A stretch of 20,456 nucleotides of DNA from Lachnospiraceae bacterium (GTDB taxonomy: Bacteria; Bacillota_A; Clostridia; Lachnospirales; Lachnospiraceae), in assembly GCA_017634255.1 (NCBI GenBank), contig JAGBNT010000035.1, forward strand, positions 1 through 20,456, given 5' to 3'. Position numbers and translations under genes: made by a program. How positions within the stretch are numbered: position 1 is the stretch's first letter; every line of letters starts with the position of its first letter. This document shows positions 1-7,729 of the stretch, in pieces. The notes under the pieces are model-generated. The model did no database searches, was not told where the DNA came from, and was given only the letters and a program-made list of their open reading frames with translations.

Positions 1-47
1 CCAGATTGTGGTTCTGGAGACCGAGGGTTCGAGTCCCTCTATCCACC
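1..47 (+). tRNA. tRNA-His (GTG), 5' part missing
   Basis: Only the anticodon arm and 3' half lie in the window. The anticodon stem CCAGA/TCTGG closes loop TTGTGGT, giving anticodon GTG at 8-10. The T arm is GAGGG-TTCGAGT-CCCTC (23-39). The acceptor strand ends at 46 with C as discriminator (47), which fits tRNA-His. CCA is not encoded. The 5' acceptor and D arm lie upstream of the window. Confidence 0.9.
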
Positions 48-83
48 CTGAAGCCTTGTTGGGGCTTTGCTCCCCGGGTCTAC

Positions 84-155
84 AGGGCTATCGCCAAGCG
101 GTAAGGCACAGCACTTTGACTGCTGCACGCGCTGGTTCGAATCCAGCTAGCCCTG
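84..155 (+). tRNA. tRNA-Gln (TTG)
   Basis: Complete cloverleaf. The acceptor AGGGCTA (84-90) pairs with TAGCCCT (148-154), and G155 is the discriminator. The anticodon stem CAGCA/TGCTG closes loop CTTTGAC with anticodon TTG at 116-118. The T arm contains GGTTCGAATCC. No CCA is encoded. It is the second tRNA of a same-strand cluster. Confidence 0.95.
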
Positions 156-178
156 CTCTTAGCCCAATATGAAATCAT

Positions 179-251
179 GAGACACTAGCTCAGTCGGTAG
201 AGCACTTGACTTTTAATCAAGTTGTCGAGGGTTCGATTCCCTCGTGTCTCA
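179..251 (+). tRNA. tRNA-Lys (TTT)
   Basis: Complete cloverleaf. The acceptor GAGACAC (179-185) pairs with GTGTCTC (244-250), and A251 is the discriminator. The anticodon stem CTTGA/TCAAG closes loop CTTTTAA with anticodon TTT at 212-214. The D arm contains AGCTCAGTCGGTAGAGC. No CCA is encoded. A terminator follows directly. Confidence 0.96.
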
Positions 252-257
252 CTTAAG

Positions 258-284
258 CCAACGGTCGGTGGCCGTTGGTTTTTT
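258..284 (+). terminator. Rho-independent terminator of the His-Gln-Lys tRNA unit
   Basis: CCAACGG (258-264) pairs with CCGTTGG (272-278). Two further weak pairs close a short loop, and a run of six T (279-284) follows. The hairpin starts seven bases after the tRNA-Lys discriminator, so it probably ends the tRNA transcript and leaves tRNA-Leu in a separate unit. Confidence 0.85.
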
Positions 285-345
285 GCAATAAGGAGATGTA
301 TAAAAATTAAGGAGCTGTTCATAAATGTGCAACAGATCCTGACCT

Positions 346-427
346 GCGCCGGTGTCGGAACTGGCAGACGAGCAGGATTTAGGTTCCTGTGTCCTATGGC
401 GTGCGGGTTCAAGTCCCGCCCGGCGCA
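346..427 (+). tRNA. tRNA-Leu (TAG)
   Basis: Class II tRNA with a long variable arm. The acceptor GCGCCGG (346-352) pairs with CCGGCGC (420-426), and A427 is the discriminator. The anticodon stem CAGGA/TCCTG closes loop TTTAGGT with anticodon TAG at 380-382. The T arm is GCGGG-TTCAAGT-CCCGC. No CCA is encoded. The rubredoxin start codon lies only 39 bases downstream with no visible terminator between, so the two could share a transcript. Confidence 0.95.
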
Positions 428-466
428 CTTGTGTAAAAACACGCAAAAAGAAAGGAGAAGATCAAT

Positions 467-622
467 ATGAAGTATGTATGTAATGTCTGCGGATATGTCT
501 ACGACGAAGAGAAGGGTGATCCCGATAACGGCATTGCTCCCGGAACAAAGTGGGAAGACCTTCCCGCAGATTTTGTATGTCCTCTTTGCGGAGTCGGCAA
601 GGACGATTTTACCAAGGAGTAA
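467..622 (+). CDS. Rubredoxin (51 aa)
   Basis: A small cytoplasmic iron protein that carries single electrons between redox partners, typically oxygen- or peroxide-detoxifying enzymes in anaerobes. The 51-residue product starts [20 protein letters not shown] and shows both metal-binding knuckles: C5-x2-C8-G-Y near the N-terminus and C38-P-L-C41-G near the C-terminus, so one Fe would sit on four cysteines. The length is the family norm (about 50-55 aa). The ATG at 467 is set by AAAGGAG at 451-457. Its stop codon abuts the ATG of the CYTH-domain gene, so the two are almost certainly co-transcribed and perhaps translationally coupled. No redox partner gene is adjacent, so the electron acceptor cannot be named. 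Family assignment is very secure. Confidence 0.97.
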   Translation: MKYVCNVCGYVYDEEKGDPDNGIAPGTKWEDLPADFVCPLCGVGKDDFTKE

Positions 623-1114
623 ATGAGCAACCTGGAGATTGAAAGAAAGTGGCTGATAGAAGAGATACCGTATGAGCTTTCAGAGCTTGAATGTCTTGAC
701 ATCGAGCAGGCATACTTAAGCTCATCCCCGACGGTAAGGGTCAGAAAGGAAAATGACACTTACTACCTTACCTATAAGGGAGCCAGAGGGACTGACGGGA
801 ATACCGATATGGTGCATACGGAATACAATCTGCCGCTTAATAAAGCATCGTATGAGCATCTTAAAGAAAAGTGCGACGGGATTGTCCTTCATAAGAAGAG
901 ATACATCATCCCTCTTGAAAACGGGTTAAAGATAGAGCTGGATATCTTCGAAGGGGAAACAGCTCCCTTAAAGCTTGCCGAGGTGGAGTTCGGGTCAGAG
1001 GACGAGGCTCTTAAGTTCAAGGCGCCGGCATGGTTTGGAAGGGATGTGACCGGAGACTTTCATTATAAGAATGTTTATCTTTGCAAAGCGATGAAAACAG
1101 GAGGGGAAGGCTGA
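623..1114 (+). CDS. CYTH-domain protein (triphosphate tunnel metalloenzyme)
   Basis: The 163-residue protein opens with the CYTH signature ExExK (E5-I-E7-R-K9). It continues with alternating basic and acidic strands characteristic of the triphosphate tunnel fold: VRVRK, YYLTYKG, HKKRY, KIELDIFEG and LAEVEFG. The fold binds a triphosphate in a beta-barrel lined by these charged residues with a divalent metal. Members hydrolyse inorganic triphosphate or thiamine triphosphate, or act as class IV adenylate cyclases. In Firmicutes triphosphatase activity is the likelier choice, but the sequence alone does not decide. The ATG directly follows the rubredoxin TAA, with AAGGAG (614-619) inside the rubredoxin end as its ribosome binding site. 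The gene ends inside a bidirectional terminator. No obvious functional link to rubredoxin is known. Confidence 0.9.
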   Translation: MSNLEIERKWLIEEIPYELSELECLDIEQAYLSSSPTVRVRKENDTYYLTYKGARGTDGNTDMVHTEYNLPLNKASYEHLKEKCDGIVLHKKRYIIPLENGLKIELDIFEGETAPLKLAEVEFGSEDEALKFKAPAWFGRDVTGDFHYKNVYLCKAMKTGGEG

Positions 1115-1129
1115 AACAGCTTTCCCCTC
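1101..1129. terminator. Bidirectional terminator between CYTH and DJ-1 genes
   Basis: Thirteen-base stem 1101-1113 / 1117-1129 with one G-T wobble and an AAA loop. It overlaps the stop codon of the CYTH gene (1112-1114) and lies just beyond the stop of the convergent DJ-1 gene (1137). The flanks are A/T-rich but lack a long T run, so the strength is uncertain. Confidence 0.7.
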
Positions 1130-1136
1130 TATAAAT

Positions 1137-1685
1137 TTACGTGAACTGTATCTTTTGGCTCACTTCCTTTGCGATCTCCTCGCCTGCAAGGGCTTTGACT
1201 ACCTCGAGACCGAAATCGATGGAAGCACCCATGCCCTTTCCGGTTATAAAACGACCGTCCCGGACAGCCTTATCAGGAACACATTCGGCACCTTTAAGAA
1301 ATTCCTCGTTGCCGGGGAAGCACGTAGCCTTATGACCGTTTAAGAGACCCAGCTTTCCGAGGACTCTGGGACCCGCACAGATGGCGGCAAGGAATTTTCC
1401 TTTTTCGTCAGCCTCCTTTAAGAGCTTATTCAGCTTGTCGCAGCTTTCGAGATTTTTCGTGCCCTCTCCGCCGCCGGGAAGCAGGAGCATGTCCATTTCG
1501 TCGTAGTCTACCTCCTCGAAGAGCTTGTCGGCTGTCATGGGGATACCGTGGGAGCTCATTATGTTTTTGTCTGACCTGATGGAAACAGTAGTAACCTCGA
1601 TCCCGGCTCTGCGGCAAAGATCCACGGGTGTAAGCCCTTCGATCTCTTCAAAGCCGTCAGCTAAAAATACAGCAACTTTTTTCAT
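1137..1685 (-). CDS. DJ-1/PfpI (ThiJ) family protein
   Basis: Cytoplasmic flavodoxin-like protein of 182 residues. It begins MKKVAVFLADGFEEIEG, the typical DJ-1 start with the conserved Glu (E16) that contacts the reactive cysteine. The nucleophile elbow AAICAGPRVLG places that cysteine at C103. LLLPGGGEGTKNL forms the loop that completes the active site. Family members have been described as glyoxalases, protein or nucleotide deglycases (disputed), chaperones or cysteine-type hydrolases; a role in electrophile or oxidative stress is the cautious reading. An in-frame ATG lies seven codons upstream (1706), but GGAGG directly before 1685 with a seven-base gap identifies the start used here. It is transcribed alone, convergent with the CYTH gene and divergent from tig. 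Confidence 0.92.
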   Translation of the reverse strand: MKKVAVFLADGFEEIEGLTPVDLCRRAGIEVTTVSIRSDKNIMSSHGIPMTADKLFEEVDYDEMDMLLLPGGGEGTKNLESCDKLNKLLKEADEKGKFLAAICAGPRVLGKLGLLNGHKATCFPGNEEFLKGAECVPDKAVRDGRFITGKGMGASIDFGLEVVKALAGEEIAKEVSQKIQFT

Positions 1686-1714
1686 ATTGCACCTCCATAG
1701 CTTCATTATAAAAT

Positions 1715-1743
1715 ATTATAACAGACTTGAGCCTGTTTGAAAC
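1715..1743 (-). promoter_or_regulatory. Possible promoter of the DJ-1 gene
   Basis: On the minus strand a perfect TATAAT lies at 1720-1715. A weak -35 (GTTTCA, 1743-1738) is 17 bases upstream of it. A second TATAAT lies at 1710-1705. Between the -35 and -10 is an imperfect palindrome, CAGACTTGAGCCTG (plus strand 1721-1734), which could be an operator. The -35 match is poor, so this is tentative. Confidence 0.35.
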
Positions 1744-1756
1744 ATAAATATGCTAC

Positions 1757-1785
1757 TGGATATTTGAATATTCTTGTGATATACT
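1757..1785 (+). promoter_or_regulatory. Sigma-A-like promoter of the tig operon (extended -10)
   Basis: TATACT at 1780-1785 is preceded by TG at -15/-14 (TGATATACT), an extended -10. A weak -35, TGGATA (1757-1762), sits 17 bases upstream. Transcription would begin near 1792, giving a leader of about 60 bases before the trigger factor ATG. Confidence 0.5.
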
Positions 1786-1851
1786 ATCGAAGTGTGTGTT
1801 CAGTAATGCAAAGCACGTATAAGATGATTTGGAGGAAAAAGAGAACTAAAG

Positions 1852-3267
1852 ATGAGCTTGAAGGTTGAAAAATTAGAGCACAATATGGCTATACTCACGA
1901 TAGAGGCCGGTGCTGATGAGCTTGAAAAGGCTATTAACAATGCGTATCTGAAGAACAGGGGCAAGATTACGGTACCGGGCTTCAGAAAGGGAAAGGCACC
2001 GAGGAATCTCATCGAGAAGATGTACGGAAAGGAAGTCTTCTACGATGAAGCGTCGAGGGAGCTTATGAACGATGCCTACTTAAGGGAGATAAACGAGAAT
2101 AAGGATATCGAAGTAGTTTCCCATCCCAGAGGAGAGGTAGTACAGCTGGAGGCGGGCAAGCCCTTTATATTTACCGTCGAGGTTGCTCTTAAGCCTGAAG
2201 TAGAGCTCGGAAAATACAAGGGAATAAAGGTTACGAAGATAGATACCACCGTTACCGATGAAGAGGTCGATGCGGAGGTGGATAGGGAGAGAGACAAAAA
2301 TTCCCGTATAAACGTCGTTGAAGGAAGGGCAATACAGGACAAGGACATTGCCACTATAGACTTTGAAGGCTTTATCGACGGTGAAGCTTTTGACGGCGGC
2401 AAGGGAGAAAACCATGATCTTGAGATAGGCTCACATTCCTTTATCGGAGATTTTGAAGAGCAGCTTATCGGAAAGAACAAGGATGAGGACGTTGAGGTGA
2501 ACGTATCCTTCCCTGAGGACTACCATGAGAAGTCACTTGCCGGAAAGCCGGCGCTTTTTAAGGTGCATATCAAGGAGATCAAGGAAAAAGTGCTGCCTGA
2601 GGCGGATGATGAGTTTGCTTCGGATGTCTCCGAATTTTCAACCTTAAAGGAATATAAGGACAGTATAAGGGAGAGGCTTCAGAAGAATAAGGATGCCGAT
2701 GCAAAGGCAAAGAAGGAGGACGAGCTCCTTAAAGCGCTCATAGATGATTCGAACATGGATATTCCGGATGCCATGGTAGAGGCTCAGGCAGAGCAGATGG
2801 TAGAAAACTACGCGATGAATCTGCAGAGTCAGGGACTTTCCTTTGAGCAGTATATGAAATATACAGGAATGAACTATAATACCATGATAGACCAGATGAA
2901 GGATAACGCAAAGAGCAATATCCAGACCAGACTCGTGCTTGAGGCGGTTGCCAAGTCTGAGAATATTGAGGTCACCGATGAGGAGATCGATCAGGAGATC
3001 AAGGATACTGCAGGGCGCTACAGGATGGAGCCTGACAAGCTAAAGGATATGATGACGGACAAAGACAGGGAGACCATGGTAAAGGATATCTCGATACGTA
3101 AGGCTGCAGATTTCCTTGTGGACAATGCCAAGGAGACTGCCGCAAAGAAGACGTCGTCAAAGGCAAAGAAGGCTGACGAGCCCGGAGTAGATGCGGACGA
3201 GGAGGCAGAGGAGAAGCCGAAGAAGAAGAGAGCAGCCAGGAAGAAGGCTGAGACAGAGGAGGAATAA
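1852..3267 (+). CDS. tig: Trigger factor (ribosome-associated chaperone / prolyl isomerase)
   Basis: Trigger factor docks on the ribosome next to the exit tunnel, shelters nascent chains and catalyses prolyl isomerisation. The ribosome-binding signature GFRKGKAP is at residues 43-50. A FKBP-type PPIase domain follows (about 155-245, including [17 protein letters not shown] and [15 protein letters not shown]), then the helical C-terminal chaperone domain to about 425. The protein is 471 residues against the usual 425-435. The excess is a 40-45 residue tail rich in Lys, Ala and Glu, probably disordered. The only good ribosome binding site, GGAGG at 1831-1835, lies 16 bases before the ATG, longer than usual, but no in-frame start exists closer to it. 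It heads the operon with clpP, clpX and lon, an arrangement known in Firmicutes. Confidence 0.97.
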   Translation: MSLKVEKLEHNMAILTIEAGADELEKAINNAYLKNRGKITVPGFRKGKAPRNLIEKMYGKEVFYDEASRELMNDAYLREINENKDIEVVSHPRGEVVQLEAGKPFIFTVEVALKPEVELGKYKGIKVTKIDTTVTDEEVDAEVDRERDKNSRINVVEGRAIQDKDIATIDFEGFIDGEAFDGGKGENHDLEIGSHSFIGDFEEQLIGKNKDEDVEVNVSFPEDYHEKSLAGKPALFKVHIKEIKEKVLPEADDEFASDVSEFSTLKEYKDSIRERLQKNKDADAKAKKEDELLKALIDDSNMDIPDAMVEAQAEQMVENYAMNLQSQGLSFEQYMKYTGMNYNTMIDQMKDNAKSNIQTRLVLEAVAKSENIEVTDEEIDQEIKDTAGRYRMEPDKLKDMMTDKDRETMVKDISIRKAADFLVDNAKETAAKKTSSKAKKADEPGVDADEEAEEKPKKKRAARKKAETEEE

Positions 3268-3271
3268 TAAG

Positions 3272-3883
3272 ATGTTAGTCCCTACAGTCATAGAAACCAC
3301 TAACAGAGGAGAGCGGGCATATGACATATACTCCAGGCTTTTAAAGGAGAGGATAGTTTTCCTGGGAGACGAGGTAAATGACCAGACAGCAGGTCTTGTA
3401 GTTGCACAGATGCTCTTCCTTGAGGCGGAGGATACGGAAAAGGATATCCATTTTTATATAGACAGCCCCGGAGGTTCTGTTACCGCGGGAATGGCAATAT
3501 ACGATACTATGAATTATATTAAGTGCGATGTCTCTACCATCTGTATAGGTATGGCTGCTTCCATGGGAGCTTTTCTGCTCTCCGGCGGAACAAAGGGTAA
3601 GAGGCTTGCCCTTCCCAATGCTGAGATAATGATACACCAGCCTTCGGGCGGAACTCAGGGTCAGGCTACCGAGATACAGATAGCTGCTGAGCATATTTTA
3701 AAGACCAAGGAAAAGCTGAACAGGATACTTGCACAGAATACGGGTCAGCCCATTGAGGTGATCGCTAAGGATACCGACAGGGATAACTGGATGAGCGCCG
3801 AAGAAGCAAAAGAGTATGGGATCGTAGACAAGGTTATAGTAAGTCGAAGCTCATCAGATGAGGAAAACAAGGACAAGGAATAA
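3272..3883 (+). CDS. clpP: ATP-dependent Clp protease, proteolytic subunit ClpP
   Basis: Serine peptidase that assembles into a two-ring barrel and degrades proteins fed in by ClpX and other Clp ATPases. All three catalytic residues occur at the canonical positions: S97 in [15 protein letters not shown]122 in IMIHQPSGG and D171 in DTDRDNW. The product is 203 residues, the family norm. The ATG at 3272 lies four bases after the tig stop, and its ribosome binding site (GAGGAGG, 3256-3262) lies in the tig coding end, implying coupled translation. A longer open frame upstream belongs to the tig tail in another frame and is not part of ClpP. The N-terminus [10 protein letters not shown] matches mature ClpP closely, so no long propeptide is present. 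Confidence 0.98.
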   Translation: MLVPTVIETTNRGERAYDIYSRLLKERIVFLGDEVNDQTAGLVVAQMLFLEAEDTEKDIHFYIDSPGGSVTAGMAIYDTMNYIKCDVSTICIGMAASMGAFLLSGGTKGKRLALPNAEIMIHQPSGGTQGQATEIQIAAEHILKTKEKLNRILAQNTGQPIEVIAKDTDRDNWMSAEEAKEYGIVDKVIVSRSSSDEENKDKE

Positions 3884-3886
3884 ATA

Positions 3887-5146
3887 ATGGCTAAGATTAC
3901 CGATACCCGAATTAGATGTTCGTTTTGCGGAAAGGCCCAGGATCAGGTTCAAAAGCTAATTGCAGGACCCAACGGAGCTTACATCTGTAATGAGTGTATA
4001 GCGATATGTGCAGATATAATCGAAGAGGATGCCGAAGAAGAAGTAGCTGCACCTAACGAAGGACTCAATATCAATCTTTTGAAACCGAGGGAGATAAATG
4101 ATTTCCTGAATGATTACATCATCGGACAGGATGAAGCCAAAAAGGTGCTCTCAGTGGCGGTTTACAACCACTATAAGAGGATCACCACGGCGGATGATTC
4201 CGATGTGGAGCTCCAGAAGAGCAACATCCTTATGCTGGGTCCCACGGGTTCAGGAAAGACTCTTCTGGCACAGACACTGGCTAAGATAATCAATGTGCCC
4301 TTTGCCATAGCAGACGCGACCTCGCTGACCGAGGCGGGCTACGTGGGCGAGGATGTGGAGAATATTCTCCTAAAGCTAATTCAGGCAGCTGATTACGATA
4401 TAGAGCGGGCACAGGTCGGTATCATATACATTGACGAGATCGACAAGATAACCCGAAAGGGTGAGAACGTCTCTATAACCAGAGATGTTTCCGGAGAAGG
4501 TGTTCAGCAGGCTCTTCTTAAGATACTTGAGGGAACCCTTGCTTCGGTGCCTCCCCAGGGAGGAAGGAAGCATCCCCACCAGGAGCTTATACAGATCGAT
4601 ACAACGAATATCCTGTTTATCTGCGGAGGGGCTTTCGAAGGACTCGATAAGATAATACAGACAAGGCTGGACAAGAAATCCATCGGCTTTAATGTGGACG
4701 TTGGAAAGCACACCCAGGAGGATATCGGCGCGGCGTTCCACAATGTGCTTCCGGAGGATCTGAATAAATTCGGTCTTATTCCAGAGCTTGTAGGTCGTCT
4801 TCCGGTGCTTGTGGCTTTGGACAATCTCGACAGGGATGCCCTGGTAAGGATACTTACCGAACCCAGAAATGCCATTACAAAGCAGTATATAAAGCTTTTG
4901 GATTATGACGATGTGAAGCTTTCCTTTGAGCCGGATGCCATAGATGCTATTGCGGATAAGGCTATTAAAAGGAAAACAGGTGCAAGAGGTCTTCGCTCTA
5001 TCATGGAATCGGTGATGATGAATGTAATGTATGACGTACCCTCGGACGATACCATAAACGAGGTCATCGTTACAAAAGCTTCGGTTGAAGGAGCGGGAGA
5101 GCCGCTCGTGGTTCACTATGAGCTTGAAAAGAAGGAAGCCACCTGA
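3887..5146 (+). CDS. clpX: ATP-dependent Clp protease, ATPase subunit ClpX
   Basis: AAA+ unfoldase that recognises tagged substrates, unfolds them and threads them into ClpP. The 419-residue product has the N-terminal treble-clef zinc domain (C11, C14, C34, C37) that binds adaptors and substrates. Walker A GPTGSGKT (118-125), Walker B IIYIDEID, the pore loop GYVGED and the sensor-2 motif TGARGLR follow. The stop of clpP is three bases upstream and no separate promoter is evident, so ClpX and ClpP come from one message. A 96-base gap holding a possible promoter separates it from lon. Length and motifs are ordinary for the family. Confidence 0.98.
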   Translation: MAKITDTRIRCSFCGKAQDQVQKLIAGPNGAYICNECIAICADIIEEDAEEEVAAPNEGLNINLLKPREINDFLNDYIIGQDEAKKVLSVAVYNHYKRITTADDSDVELQKSNILMLGPTGSGKTLLAQTLAKIINVPFAIADATSLTEAGYVGEDVENILLKLIQAADYDIERAQVGIIYIDEIDKITRKGENVSITRDVSGEGVQQALLKILEGTLASVPPQGGRKHPHQELIQIDTTNILFICGGAFEGLDKIIQTRLDKKSIGFNVDVGKHTQEDIGAAFHNVLPEDLNKFGLIPELVGRLPVLVALDNLDRDALVRILTEPRNAITKQYIKLLDYDDVKLSFEPDAIDAIADKAIKRKTGARGLRSIMESVMMNVMYDVPSDDTINEVIVTKASVEGAGEPLVVHYELEKKEAT

Positions 5147-5172
5147 AACCTTATAGTAAACGACAGGTTTAT

Positions 5173-5201
5173 CTGACGTTAAGAATACAATAACTTATTA
5201 T
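5173..5201 (+). promoter_or_regulatory. Possible internal promoter for lon
   Basis: CTGACG (5173-5178; four of six matches to the -35 consensus) and TATTAT (5196-5201; five of six to the -10) are separated by 17 bases. It lies in the only sizeable gap of the operon. Transcription would start at about 5208, so the new transcript would begin with the hairpin annotated next. Confidence 0.45.
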
Positions 5202-5204
5202 TAT

Positions 5205-5229
5205 GGCGGTGTGCTTTGGCATTACCGCC
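5205..5229 (+). promoter_or_regulatory. Leader hairpin upstream of lon
   Basis: GGCGGTGTGC (5205-5214) pairs with GCAT-ACCGCC (5219-5229) with one bulged T (5223), one G-T wobble and a TTTG loop. Only GTTTG follows, so a strong intrinsic terminator is unlikely. It may be a partial terminator for readthrough from clpX, an mRNA 5'-end stabiliser, or a control element for lon. Confidence 0.5.
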
Positions 5230-5242
5230 GTTTGTATCAGAT

Positions 5243-7729
5243 ATGGAAAAGAAAACAACTTCGAAAAAAAATATTTCTAAGAAAAACGTTGAAAAAGACG
5301 CTGAAAAAAAGACTGCGGCAAAAAAGGCTCCCGCAAGAAAGACTGCGGGGCGGGCAGGAAAGAGGACTTCAAACCATACTGCCGCTGCTCTTCTACAAAA
5401 AATAGTTGTCCTTCCCGGCGAGATGGTATTCAGCGAGCTGGAGGGAGATATTTCAGTCTCAGCGGTCATGTCTGCCGTAGATACGGGAAATACGATACTC
5501 CTTATGATAGAGAAGGATGAGGAGGAGCGAAACGAGGAAAACGGTGTAGTAAGCAAGAATGTCTATGAGATAGGCATGATAGCCAGAGTCAGGCAGGTAA
5601 TAAAGCTCGGAGATGGAAAAGCCAGGGCGCTTTTCGAGGGGCTTACAAGGGCTAAGATAAATGATATCAAGGAAAAGAAGGACAGCTTCAGCGTCGAGGC
5701 TTCCTCGCTTACGGAAAAGGAGATCGGAACCTTTACACCCGAAGAGAATGAGGCTATGTGCAGGAGCCTTGCAGGAGCTGTACAGGAATTTCTTACTCTA
5801 AATCCCCGAGTGAGCAAATCCTTTGTTAACAGGATGAAGAGCAATGCGACAATAGTGGAGCTCGTTGACTTTGTCGCGGCGAATCTTCCGCTGGATTTTG
5901 AAAATAAGCTTATGGTGCTCCAGATTGAAAATATCATGGAACGCTATATGTACCTTACGGGAGTCCTCGATAACGAGTGCAGGGTAATGAAGCTTCGGGG
6001 AGAGCTGGCGGAAAAGCTGGAAGAGAAGGTGGACGAGAATCAGAGGAAGTATGTTTTAGAGGAACAGCTGAGACTGATAAGGTCGGAGCTCGGAGAGGAC
6101 ACCCCGGAGACCGAGGCTGACAAATATATGAAGCTCCTTGAGGAATTGAACGCGACCGAGGAGGTTAAGACCGCCATAGCCAAGGAGATAGACAGGTATA
6201 AAAATATCCCGTCCGGATCCTCCGAGAGCGGCATAGAACAAGCGCATATAGAGACGCTTTTAAATATGCCCTGGGACAATGCTTCCGAGGAAAATAATTC
6301 GCTTGAAAATGCAAAGGAGATTTTGGAGAGAGACCATTACGGGCTTGAAAAGGTTAAGGACAGGATACTTGAGTTTCTGGCTGTAAGAAACCTTACCGAG
6401 AAGGGGCAGACTCCCATAATCTGCCTTATAGGACCACCCGGAACGGGAAAGACTTCCATTGCAAGGTCACTGGCTGAAGCCATGGGGAGAAAATATATAC
6501 GCATATCCCTCGGAGGAGTGAGGGATGAAGCGGAGATAAGGGGACACAGAAAGACCTATATCGGCGCTATGCCCGGAGTTATCGCCACCGGACTTGAGCA
6601 TGCCAAGGCAAAGAATCCTCTTATACTTTTAGACGAGATCGATAAGGTAAGTCCCGAATACAACGGCTCAACCTCCTCAGCCCTCCTGGAGGTGCTGGAT
6701 TCGGAGCAGAATAAGGAGTTCAGGGACCACTATCTTGAGATCCCGATAGATCTGTCGGATGTGCTCTTCATCGCAACGGCAAATTCGGAGAGCATGATAC
6801 CGGCGCCACTTCTGGACAGAATGGAGATAATCGAACTGTCGGGATATACCGAGAACGAGAAGTTCCATATTGCAAAGGAGCATCTTATAAAGAAGCAGTA
6901 TGAGAAGAACGGCATTAAGAGGGGCAATCTTAAGATTTCCGACGCTGCCTTAAGGGGAATGATAAACCTCTATACAAGGGAGGCGGGTGTCCGTTCCCTG
7001 GAGCGAAAGATCGGACAGGTCTGCCGTAAGGCGGCAAAGCAGATATATGAAAAGCCGGATATAAAGATAAATGTGAGCATGAAAAATCTTTCGGACTTTC
7101 TGGGAAAGGAAAAGTATCTTCCCGAGGACAGAGCCGGAAGAAATCAGATAGGTATAGTGCGTGGGCTGGCATGGACTGCGGTAGGCGGGGTGACGCTCGA
7201 GATAGAGGTTAACATAATGCCAGGCAAGGGAGAACTGACAGTCACCGGGCAGATAGGCGATGTCATGCAGGAATCCGCAAGGGCGGGTCTTACCTATATC
7301 CGCTCCATCAGCAGTGAGCTTGGACTTAAGCCCTCTTTCTTTAAGGAGCATGATATTCATATTCACATCCCGGAGGGGGCGACGCCGAAGGATGGACCCT
7401 CCGCCGGAGTTACGATGGTGACCGCAATGACCAGCGCCATTACAAAGATACCTGCCAGAGCCGATGTGGCTATGACAGGAGAGATAACGCTTCGCGGAAG
7501 GGTGCTGCCTATAGGAGGTCTCAAGGAAAAGATACTTGCAGCAAAGGCTGTGGGGATAAAGACCGTTCTGGTTCCAGAGAAAAATAAAAGAGATGTAGAG
7601 GAGATATCGGAGGAGATAAAGAGCGGAATGGATATCCGGTTTATGAAGGATATACGTGAGATCTTTGATATCACCCTTACGAAGAAGTTTAAAAGAGGAA
7701 GCAATGGTAATAAAAAACGCAGAGCTTGA
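5243..7729 (+). CDS. lon: ATP-dependent protease Lon, with a lysine-rich N-terminal extension
   Basis: Cytoplasmic AAA+ serine protease that removes damaged and short-lived regulatory proteins. The order is N-terminal substrate domain (about 50-250), coiled helices, AAA+ module with Walker A GPPGTGKT (397-404) and Walker B LLDEID (D464-E465), then the protease domain. Catalytic Ser720 lies in PKDGPSAG and the Lys in GGLKEK (K763, the usual 43-residue spacing). The first 45 residues are Lys/Ala-rich and probably disordered. The usual LPLR motif near the N-terminus is replaced by IVVLPGEMVF. The start is uncertain: ATG 5243 has no Shine-Dalgarno sequence, while a TTG at 5216 falls inside the leader hairpin. 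I chose the ATG, giving 828 residues. The gene end overlaps ysxC by 26 bases. Runs of 7-8 A in the extension could allow slippage. Confidence 0.95.
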   Translation: MEKKTTSKKNISKKNVEKDAEKKTAAKKAPARKTAGRAGKRTSNHTAAALLQKIVVLPGEMVFSELEGDISVSAVMSAVDTGNTILLMIEKDEEERNEENGVVSKNVYEIGMIARVRQVIKLGDGKARALFEGLTRAKINDIKEKKDSFSVEASSLTEKEIGTFTPEENEAMCRSLAGAVQEFLTLNPRVSKSFVNRMKSNATIVELVDFVAANLPLDFENKLMVLQIENIMERYMYLTGVLDNECRVMKLRGELAEKLEEKVDENQRKYVLEEQLRLIRSELGEDTPETEADKYMKLLEELNATEEVKTAIAKEIDRYKNIPSGSSESGIEQAHIETLLNMPWDNASEENNSLENAKEILERDHYGLEKVKDRILEFLAVRNLTEKGQTPIICLIGPPGTGKTSIARSLAEAMGRKYIRISLGGVRDEAEIRGHRKTYIGAMPGVIATGLEHAKAKNPLILLDEIDKVSPEYNGSTSSALLEVLDSEQNKEFRDHYLEIPIDLSDVLFIATANSESMIPAPLLDRMEIIELSGYTENEKFHIAKEHLIKKQYEKNGIKRGNLKISDAALRGMINLYTREAGVRSLERKIGQVCRKAAKQIYEKPDIKINVSMKNLSDFLGKEKYLPEDRAGRNQIGIVRGLAWTAVGGVTLEIEVNIMPGKGELTVTGQIGDVMQESARAGLTYIRSISSELGLKPSFFKEHDIHIHIPEGATPKDGPSAGVTMVTAMTSAITKIPARADVAMTGEITLRGRVLPIGGLKEKILAAKAVGIKTVLVPEKNKRDVEEISEEIKSGMDIRFMKDIREIFDITLTKKFKRGSNGNKKRRA

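Noticed and set aside
51..67. Small hairpin AAGCC/GGCTT between tRNA-His and tRNA-Gln
   Set aside because: Only five pairs and no T run; probably just spacer within a polycistronic tRNA transcript.
185..470. Open frames on both strands across tRNA-Lys and tRNA-Leu
   Set aside because: The bases are accounted for by two complete cloverleaf tRNAs and a terminator.
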